From contig JAQVEQ010000103.1 in assembly GCA_028697875.1 (NCBI GenBank), positions 1 to 10,103 on the forward strand: a stretch of DNA of 10,103 bases. Reading direction: 5' to 3'. The notes beneath the pieces are model-generated. The model did not search any database, was not told the DNA's origin, and saw nothing but the letters and a program-made list of their open reading frames with translations. The position numbers and the translations under genes are program-made. The stretch comes from Novosphingobium sp. GTDB taxonomy: Bacteria > Pseudomonadota > Alphaproteobacteria > Sphingomonadales > Sphingomonadaceae. Below, one piece after another: positions 5,764 to 10,103 of this stretch; within the stretch, counting starts at the first letter, position 1, and the number at the start of each line of letters is the position of its first letter.

Positions 5764-8565
5764 TTATTCGCCGAAAGTGCGCTGCCACCAGCCGCGCCGC
5801 GGCGCCTCGGCAGAGGCTTCTTCTTCCGCAGCCGGAGCCTCTTCCGTGGCGGAAGCGGTTTCCACTTCGGCCGGGGCCGGTTCGGGCGCGGCTTCAGGTT
5901 CCGCAGCGGCCTCGACGGCTTCTTCCGCCGGGGCTTCGGCAGGCGCCTCTTCCGCAACCGGTTCGGCCTTCTTGCGGCGTGTGCGGCGCGGTTTGGCGGG
6001 AGCTTCTTCGGCCTCGGGAGCCGCTTCGGCAGGCGCCTCTGCTTCGGCCTCTACTTCCGCCTTCTTGCGGCGTGTGCGGCGCTTGGGCTTGGCTTCCGCC
6101 TCTGCTTCGGCTGCTTCGGCAGCCGGAGCTTCGCCCGCTTCCTCGACCGCAGGCGCCTCTTCGGCAACCGGCTCGGCCTTCTTGCGGCGTGTGCGGCGCG
6201 GCTTGGCGGGGGCTTCTTCGGCTTCCGGAGCCGTTTCGGCAGGTGCCTCTGCTTCTGCATCCTGAGAGACGTCATCCTGCGAAACTTCGGCGGGTTCTTC
6301 GAAATCCGCTTCGGCTTCGCTTACGCCCTCTTCGCCGTCCACCCGCTTCTTGCGGCGGCGCCCACCGCGGCGGCGGCGCTTCTTCGGCTTGTCTTCGCCT
6401 TCGGCGCCGATTTCCGTTTCGCCGGCATCTTCGTCCGTTTCGTCCAGGTCGCTGGTTTCACTCTCGGCGGGTTCTTCGCCTTCTTCCTCGGCGAAATCTT
6501 CCGCATCGCGGCTTTCGGCGTTCTGGTCAGGCTTCTTGCGGCGGCGCCCGCCACGGCGGCGGCGCTTCTTCCGCGGTTCGCGTTCCGCTTCGTCCTCTTC
6601 GTCGAACGCTTCTTCTTCGATCGGTTCGTCGTCGTCCTCTTCGATCAGCAGCGGTTCGAACTTCGGAGCGTTGACCGGGCGCGGGCCGGCACTGCCGACG
6701 CGCATCTTGGCGCCTTCGTTCTCCCCTTCGGGGATCACTTCGACCGTCACGCCATAGCGTTGTTCGATCTCGGCCAAGTCGGAGCGCTTCTGGTTGAGCA
6801 AGTAGATCGCCGCCTCGGTCGAGGCGAAGAGCGAGATCACCGTGCCCTTGCCCTTGGCCGCTTCGTCTTCGATCAGGCGCAATGCCGAGAGCCCCGCGCT
6901 GGAAGCGGTGCGGACGAGGCCGGTACCGTCGCAGTGCGGGCAGGAGCGGGTGGTCGCCTCCAACACGCCGGTGCGCAGGCGCTGGCGGCTCATTTCCATC
7001 AGGCCGAAGCTCGAGATGCGTCCGACCTGAATCCGCGCGCGATCGTGCTTGAGCGCATCCTTCATCGCCCGTTCGACTTTGCGGCTGTTGGAGTTGTACT
7101 CCATGTCGATAAAGTCGATCACCACCAGGCCTGCCATGTCGCGCAGGCGCAGCTGGCGGGCGATTTCCTTCGCCGCTTCGAGGTTGGTGCTGAGCGCGGT
7201 CGCCTCGATCCCGTGTTCCTTGGTCGACCGGCCCGAGTTGATGTCGATCGACACCAGCGCTTCGGTCGGGTTGATGACGAGATAGCCGCCCGACTTGAGC
7301 TGGACGACAGGGTCGTACATCGCGGTCAGCTGGTCTTCCGCGCCGTAGCGCTGGAACAGCGGCACCGGATCGGCATATTGCTTAACCCGGCGCGCATGGC
7401 TGGGCATCAGCAGTTTCATGAACTGCCGCGCGGCCTTGTAGCCTTCCTCGCCCTCGACCACGACTTCTTCGATCTCGCGGTTGTAGATGTCGCGGATCGC
7501 GCGCTTCACGAGGTCGCTGTCCGAATGGATCATCGCCGGGGCGGTGGAGGACAGGGTATTTTCGCGGATTTCGTCCCACAGGCGGGCGAGATAGTCGAAA
7601 TCGCGTTTGATCTCCGTCTTGGTCCGCTGGAGCCCGGCGGTGCGGATGATGCAGCCCATGGTCTTGGGCAACTTGAGTTCGGCGACGATCTGCTTGAGCC
7701 GCTTGCGGTCCGACGCGCTGGAGATCTTGCGCGAGATGCCGCCGCCGTGGCTGCTGTTCGGCATCAGCACGGTGTAACGGCCGGCAAGGCTGAGATAGGT
7801 GGTCAGCGCTGCGCCCTTGTTGCCGCGCTCTTCCTTGACGACCTGGACGAGCAGAACCTGCCGCCGCTGGATGACGTCCTGGATCTTGTAACGGCGGCGC
7901 AGCGCCATGCGCTTGGCCCGCAGTTCCTCGGCTTCCTTGGAGCGCGCGCGGCCCTGGCGGCGGCCGCGCCCACGGCGGTTCCGGCCGCTTGTCTCGCGGG
8001 TTTCCCCGTCTTCGTCGCCTTCGCTATCTTCGCTTTCGGATTCTTCGGAATCGCTGTTATCTTCGGCGGCGTTATCGCCGTTTTCCTCGTCGTCTTCCTC
8101 GACGTGGCCGCCTTCGATAGTGGCGACTTCGTCCTTTTCGGAAGTGTCGATTTCCTCGACCCCATCTTCGCCGGCGAGGTCGTCGACCAGTTCGTTGCCG
8201 TCGTCGTCGAGGTCGTCACCGTCGTCGCCGTCTTCTTCCGCTTCCTCGGCGGCGCGCAGGCGCGCTTCTTCTTCGGCGGCCTCGGCCTCTTCGGCTAAGA
8301 GCGCTTCGCGATCCTGGCGCGGGATCTGATAGTAATCGGGATGGATTTCGCTGAAGGCGAGGAAACCGTGGCGATTGCCGCCGAAATCGACGAACGCCGC
8401 CTGCAGCGACGGTTCGACGCGGGTGACTTTCGCTAGGTAGATATTGCCCTTGATCTGCTTTTTGTCGGCAGATTCAAAGTCGAACTCTTCAATACGGTTG
8501 CCTTTGAGCACCGCCACCCGGGTTTCTTCCGGGTGGCGCGCATCGATAAGCATGCGCGTTGTCAT
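5764..8565 (-). CDS. rne: Ribonuclease E
   Basis: The 933 aa endoribonuclease is the core of the RNA degradosome and processes mRNA, rRNA and tRNA precursors. The N-terminal half holds the S1 domain (from about residue 38), split by an acidic insertion at about 89-195 and an RG-rich basic block at about 195-210. The DNase I-like catalytic site has D441 and N443 in SIDINSGRST and D484 in VIDFID, 43 residues apart as in E. coli D303/D346. The zinc-link CPHCDGTG supplies C542 and C545. From about residue 638 the protein is low-complexity: two KKRRRRGGRRRKK blocks, three RRTRRKKAE blocks in Glu/Ala-rich linkers, and a C-terminal RRGWWQRTFGE resembling the PNPase-binding GWW peptide known from Caulobacter RNase E. 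ATG 8565 starts MTTRMLIDARHPEETRV, the usual alphaproteobacterial start, with GGAG 8 bases upstream. A long leader precedes it. RNase G is excluded by the length and tail. Confidence 0.97.
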   Translation of the reverse strand: MTTRMLIDARHPEETRVAVLKGNRIEEFDFESADKKQIKGNIYLAKVTRVEPSLQAAFVDFGGNRHGFLAFSEIHPDYYQIPRQDREALLAEEAEAAEEEARLRAAEEAEEDGDDGDDLDDDGNELVDDLAGEDGVEEIDTSEKDEVATIEGGHVEEDDEENGDNAAEDNSDSEESESEDSEGDEDGETRETSGRNRRGRGRRQGRARSKEAEELRAKRMALRRRYKIQDVIQRRQVLLVQVVKEERGNKGAALTTYLSLAGRYTVLMPNSSHGGGISRKISSASDRKRLKQIVAELKLPKTMGCIIRTAGLQRTKTEIKRDFDYLARLWDEIRENTLSSTAPAMIHSDSDLVKRAIRDIYNREIEEVVVEGEEGYKAARQFMKLLMPSHARRVKQYADPVPLFQRYGAEDQLTAMYDPVVQLKSGGYLVINPTEALVSIDINSGRSTKEHGIEATALSTNLEAAKEIARQLRLRDMAGLVVIDFIDMEYNSNSRKVERAMKDALKHDRARIQVGRISSFGLMEMSRQRLRTGVLEATTRSCPHCDGTGLVRTASSAGLSALRLIEDEAAKGKGTVISLFASTEAAIYLLNQKRSDLAEIEQRYGVTVEVIPEGENEGAKMRVGSAGPRPVNAPKFEPLLIEEDDDEPIEEEAFDEEDEAEREPRKKRRRRGGRRRKKPDQNAESRDAEDFAEEEGEEPAESETSDLDETDEDAGETEIGAEGEDKPKKRRRRGGRRRKKRVDGEEGVSEAEADFEEPAEVSQDDVSQDAEAEAPAETAPEAEEAPAKPRRTRRKKAEPVAEEAPAVEEAGEAPAAEAAEAEAEAKPKRRTRRKKAEVEAEAEAPAEAAPEAEEAPAKPRRTRRKKAEPVAEEAPAEAPAEEAVEAAAEPEAAPEPAPAEVETASATEEAPAAEEEASAEAPRRGWWQRTFGE
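5941..6045. repeat. Direct repeat copy A in rne 3' region (105 bp)
   Basis: This segment matches 6151-6255 at about 97 of 105 bases by eye, with a spacing of 210 bp. It encodes the Glu/Ala-rich linker plus KPRRTRRKKAEPV block of the RNase E tail. A shorter related core of about 24 bases recurs at 6059-6082, making a third basic block. The two encoded peptides differ at only one residue, so nearly all base differences are synonymous. Confidence 0.85.
6151..6255. repeat. Direct repeat copy B in rne 3' region (105 bp)
   Basis: This is the partner of 5941-6045. It begins with the same AGGCGCCTCTTC and contains the shared core encoding RRTRRKKAE. The two copies probably arose by tandem duplication inside the disordered tail of RNase E. 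Confidence 0.85.
6346..6384. repeat. Arg-rich block repeat 1 in rne (39 bp)
   Basis: This 39-base segment encodes KKRRRRGGRRRKK on the minus strand and matches 6532-6570 at 37 of 39 positions by eye, with a spacing of 186 bp. The block is a likely RNA-binding arginine-rich motif of the RNase E tail. Confidence 0.85.
6532..6570. repeat. Arg-rich block repeat 2 in rne (39 bp)
   Basis: This is the second copy of the 39-base segment at 6346-6384. The two base changes leave the encoded KKRRRRGGRRRKK unchanged. Confidence 0.85.
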
Positions 8566-8995
8566 TATGAATTCTCCAGGCGCGCGGCCGGTCTGCGGCC
8601 GTTTGACGGGCTGCGTTGCAGGCTGCGCGCGCATTTGTCAGTGGTCCGCGAGCTGTCCGGCATTGGCGGGACAAGCTGTTGGAAACGGGGGATGTGCCGG
8701 ACTGCAACTGCAGCCCGGGAAAGCGAAACGTGTCTGCCCCAATGAGATTGCGCTGGCCCAGGTCAGGTGCGTGGGTGCGTTGCGCGGCCCGGTCCGCCGC
8801 GGATGCAGCGCCGGGGACGGGCTGCAGCGGTCGGTATTGGAGCGGGCTTATCATTCGGGCATCAACCTGTGTGGAACCGGTCCGTTGCAGGGCCGGTCGC
8901 TTGACGGGGGCGGGTTGCTGCCATGGTTCCGGGAAAGGCCGCAACGGTGCCAACAAGGCCCAAGCGGTTCCGGAAGGGCTGGCCTGCCCCGTGCC
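8566..8995 (-). promoter_or_regulatory. Probable long 5' leader of rne mRNA
   Basis: This stretch without a recognisable gene lies between the rne start and its best promoter candidate, giving a leader of about 430 nt. It contains several possible stems. A CGGCCG/CGGCCG hairpin with a 5-base loop at 8585-8601 lies 7 bases upstream of the GGAG ribosome site. A bulged stem pairs AGCTGTCC at 8651-8658 with GGACAAGCT at 8669-8677, and an ACCGGTCC/GGGCCGGT inverted repeat sits at 8876-8897. Long structured leaders mediate autoregulation of rne in enterobacteria; a similar role here is inference. Open frames crossing it on both strands show no family similarity I recognise. Confidence 0.45.
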
Positions 8996-8999
8996 CGCC

Positions 9000-9028
9000 T
9001 TGCTAGCACTGGTGTGGCAGTCGAGCAA
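9000..9028 (-). promoter_or_regulatory. Candidate promoter for rne
   Basis: On the minus strand TTGCTC (9023-9028) is followed after 17 bases by TAGCAA (9000-9005), overlapping the palindrome TGCTAGCA at 9001-9008. This is the best -35/-10 pair I could find upstream of rne. Transcription would begin near 8993. Confidence 0.4.
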
Positions 9029-9057
9029 CCATATTGCGGGATAAGGCGAAATTGCTC

Positions 9058-9086
9058 TTGTCCAATGGGCCCGGCGGCTCTTAACC
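9058..9086 (+). promoter_or_regulatory. Candidate promoter for amiC
   Basis: TTGTCC (9058-9063) is followed after 17 bases by TTAACC (9081-9086). Transcription would begin near 9092, three bases before the amiC ATG at 9095, implying a leaderless or nearly leaderless mRNA. This agrees with the absence of a ribosome site before that ATG. The element is back to back with the rne promoter candidate, about 30 bases away. Confidence 0.35.
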
Positions 9087-9094
9087 CTGTTGCG

Positions 9095-9964
9095 ATGTCG
9101 TCGCGCGTGCAGCTCTGGTCGGACGCTCTTGCCCTGGTGGTGCTTGTTACCGGACTCTATGCTCTGGGGGCGGCTCTGCCGCTGCAGCGCATGGGGTACG
9201 GATATGCCGTGCGGTTCGAACTGCCGGCGGCGGGCAGGAAGATCGGCTTGCCGAAGATCGAAGGGCCACAGGATGCGAGCCGGCCGCTGGTGGTCATCGA
9301 TGCCGGGCATGGCGGGCACGACCCGGGCGCGAGCGGCATGGGCTACGAGGAAAAGGCGTTGACGCTGGGCCTTGCCCGGACCTTGCGCGACCGCGTGCTG
9401 GCGGGCGGGGGCATCCGCGTGGCCATGACGCGTGAAGACGATCATTTCCTGGCGCTGGCGGAACGGCGCGACATCGCGCGGGCGCTGGGGGCGGGACTGT
9501 TCATTTCGATTCATGCGGATTCGGCCGGCGACGAAAGCGGCATTACCGGAGCGACCATCTATACCTTGTCGGCCAAGGCGTCGGACGAGACTGCCGCCCG
9601 GATGGCCGCGCGGGAGAATCGGGCCGACCGGATCAATGGGGTGGAGCTTGAGGGACAAAGCGATACCGTCAGTGCGATCCTGGCCGACTTGTCCCAGCGC
9701 CGCGTGCGGGAAGAGTCGACGGAACTGGCCGGGCTGATCATCCGCGAGGGGAAGGGGCTCATGGCCTTCCATCCCACGCCGCGCCGTTCGGCCGCCTTTG
9801 TTGTACTCAAGTCGCCCGACGTGCCTTCCGTCCTGTTCGAGGCCGGTTACATCACCAATCCCGAAGACGCCCAACGCCTGGCTTCGCCGGAAGGGCGGCA
9901 GCGTTTTGCCGAAGTCGTCGACAAGGCGATCCGGGTCTACTTCGCGCGTCAGGCCGGCGCCTGA
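9095..9964 (+). CDS. amiC: N-acetylmuramoyl-L-alanine amidase (amidase_3, AmiC-like)
   Basis: The 289 aa zinc amidase cleaves the bond between N-acetylmuramic acid and the L-alanine of the peptide stem, splitting septal peptidoglycan at division. One hydrophobic segment at about 11-30 (LALVVLVTGLYALGAALPL) should act as a signal sequence or membrane anchor. The Amidase_3 domain starts at about 65: zinc ligands H72 in VIDAGHGG, E86 in GYEEKALTL and H140 in FISIHAD, and catalytic E249 in SVLFEAGYITN. A helical insertion (about 160-230, with SDETAARMAARENRADRI) matches the regulatory region that occludes the active site in AmiB/AmiC-type enzymes and is opened by LytM partners. There is no AMIN domain. 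The start at 9095 has no ribosome site; an in-frame ATG at 9065 is the alternative but would overlap the predicted promoter. The gene is divergent from rne and followed by a probable PBP1A gene, an order known in Caulobacter. Confidence 0.94.
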   Translation: MSSRVQLWSDALALVVLVTGLYALGAALPLQRMGYGYAVRFELPAAGRKIGLPKIEGPQDASRPLVVIDAGHGGHDPGASGMGYEEKALTLGLARTLRDRVLAGGGIRVAMTREDDHFLALAERRDIARALGAGLFISIHADSAGDESGITGATIYTLSAKASDETAARMAARENRADRINGVELEGQSDTVSAILADLSQRRVREESTELAGLIIREGKGLMAFHPTPRRSAAFVVLKSPDVPSVLFEAGYITNPEDAQRLASPEGRQRFAEVVDKAIRVYFARQAGA

Positions 9965-9969
9965 GCGGT

Positions 9970-9997
9970 GACGCACGCATGGTGGAATGCGTGCGTC
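9970..9997. terminator. Strong hairpin downstream of amiC
   Basis: GACGCACGCAT at 9970-9980 and ATGCGTGCGTC at 9987-9997 form a perfect 11-bp inverted repeat with a 6-base loop; the stem can extend by three more pairs with wobbles. It starts 5 bases after the amiC stop. There is no T-run after it, so it may be a partial terminator, an mRNA 3'-end stabiliser or a processing site between amiC and the next gene. Confidence 0.5.
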
Positions 9998-10045
9998 GCT
10001 TCGCACTGGCATAGCGCGAAGGGGCCGTGCTAAGGGCTCCGCACG

Positions 10046-10103
10046 ATGGCCGAAGAGACCAATTCCGATACCGCCCGATACCGTATCCGTCGCGACGCGG
10101 GGG
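10046..10103 (+). CDS. Start of probable penicillin-binding protein 1A gene (truncated by window)
   Basis: An ATG at 10046 opens a frame that runs to the window end and reads MAEETNSDTARYRIRRDAG. AAGGG lies 10 bases upstream and serves as a ribosome site. The 19 residues are too few to identify a family by themselves. The assignment to a class A penicillin-binding protein (mrcA/PBP1A) rests on gene order, since rne, an amidase_3 gene and PBP1A follow one another in Caulobacter and, as I remember, in sphingomonads. A short hydrophilic, Arg-rich cytoplasmic start before a membrane anchor is compatible with that. A CGTGC/GCACG inverted repeat at 10026-10045 abuts the start codon. Confidence 0.55.
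   Translation, partial: MAEETNSDTARYRIRRDAG

Noticed and set aside
5941..6570. Possible CRISPR-like or satellite array
   Set aside because: The repeats lie in frame inside rne, have unequal spacing and encode the known low-complexity tail; there are no unique spacers between short identical repeats.
5685..6674. 329-codon Pro/Arg/Leu-rich open frame opposite the rne tail
   Set aside because: It is a composition artefact of the repetitive Glu/Ala/Arg codons of RNase E read on the other strand.
6760..8298. 512-codon open frame on the plus strand opposite rne
   Set aside because: It is antisense to clearly conserved RNase E catalytic and S1 sequence. The translation is a biased product of high-GC codon structure and shows no family motif.
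8444..9094. In-frame upstream extension of amiC across the intergenic region
   Set aside because: The frame is open by chance through the leader. The encoded residues are low-quality (many Gly, Arg, Cys), start inside rne, and precede the normal amidase signal segment, so the start at 9095 is kept.
8489..10012. 507-codon open frame on the minus strand opposite amiC and the rne leader
   Set aside because: It overlaps the conserved amidase on the other strand, runs through intergenic sequence and into the start of rne, and shows no domain. It is explained by GC-rich codon bias.

Overview
The window is high-GC DNA whose gene set and protein sequences fit the Alphaproteobacteria, most likely Sphingomonadales (a Novosphingobium/Erythrobacter-like genome). 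The clues are an RNase E with an acidic insertion in its S1 region and a C-terminal GWW peptide, the order rne / amidase / start of a probable PBP1A gene, and an SdhB that begins like sphingomonad SdhB. I assign the order from remembered protein families, not from a search. It reads as ordinary chromosomal core sequence with one accessory-looking stretch at the left.

Left part (1-2500). A plus-strand crotonase-fold gene closely resembles RpfF, the synthase of DSF-type cis-2-enoic acid signals. It ends 5 bp from the stop of a convergent minus-strand pirin (YhhW type) gene. Upstream of the pirin gene on the same strand is a COG4705 membrane protein built from four recognisable TM-hairpin repeats.

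Middle (2546-5712). Minus-strand sdhB heads a tight run: sdhB, then a hotdog thioesterase starting at TTG one base after the sdhB stop, then zapE (AFG1-type ATPase) joined by an ATGA overlap, then the COG4705 and pirin genes. sdhB stands apart from sdhC, sdhD and sdhA, because the divergent gene next to it is a class I SAM methyltransferase on the plus strand. The methyltransferase gene ends at a strong GC-rich hairpin facing rne.

Right part (5764-10103). Minus-strand rne encodes a complete RNase E with both catalytic aspartates and the zinc-link cysteines. It carries a roughly 100-residue acidic insertion and a long repetitive acidic/arginine-rich tail. A 529 bp divergent intergenic region separates it from the plus-strand amidase_3 gene (amiC-like). 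That region holds likely back-to-back promoters, giving rne a leader of about 430 nt and amiC almost none. After amiC comes a perfect 11-bp inverted repeat and then the first 19 codons of a gene that is probably the PBP1A gene (mrcA), cut by the window edge.

Together the genes cover TCA/respiratory chain function (sdhB), division and membrane quality control (zapE), RNA turnover (rne) and peptidoglycan remodelling (amiC, mrcA), with a possible cell-cell signal synthase at the left edge. I saw no mobile element, CRISPR array, tRNA, rRNA or defence-like system. The observations most worth following are the RpfF homologue, the fourfold-repeat membrane protein and the rne leader.
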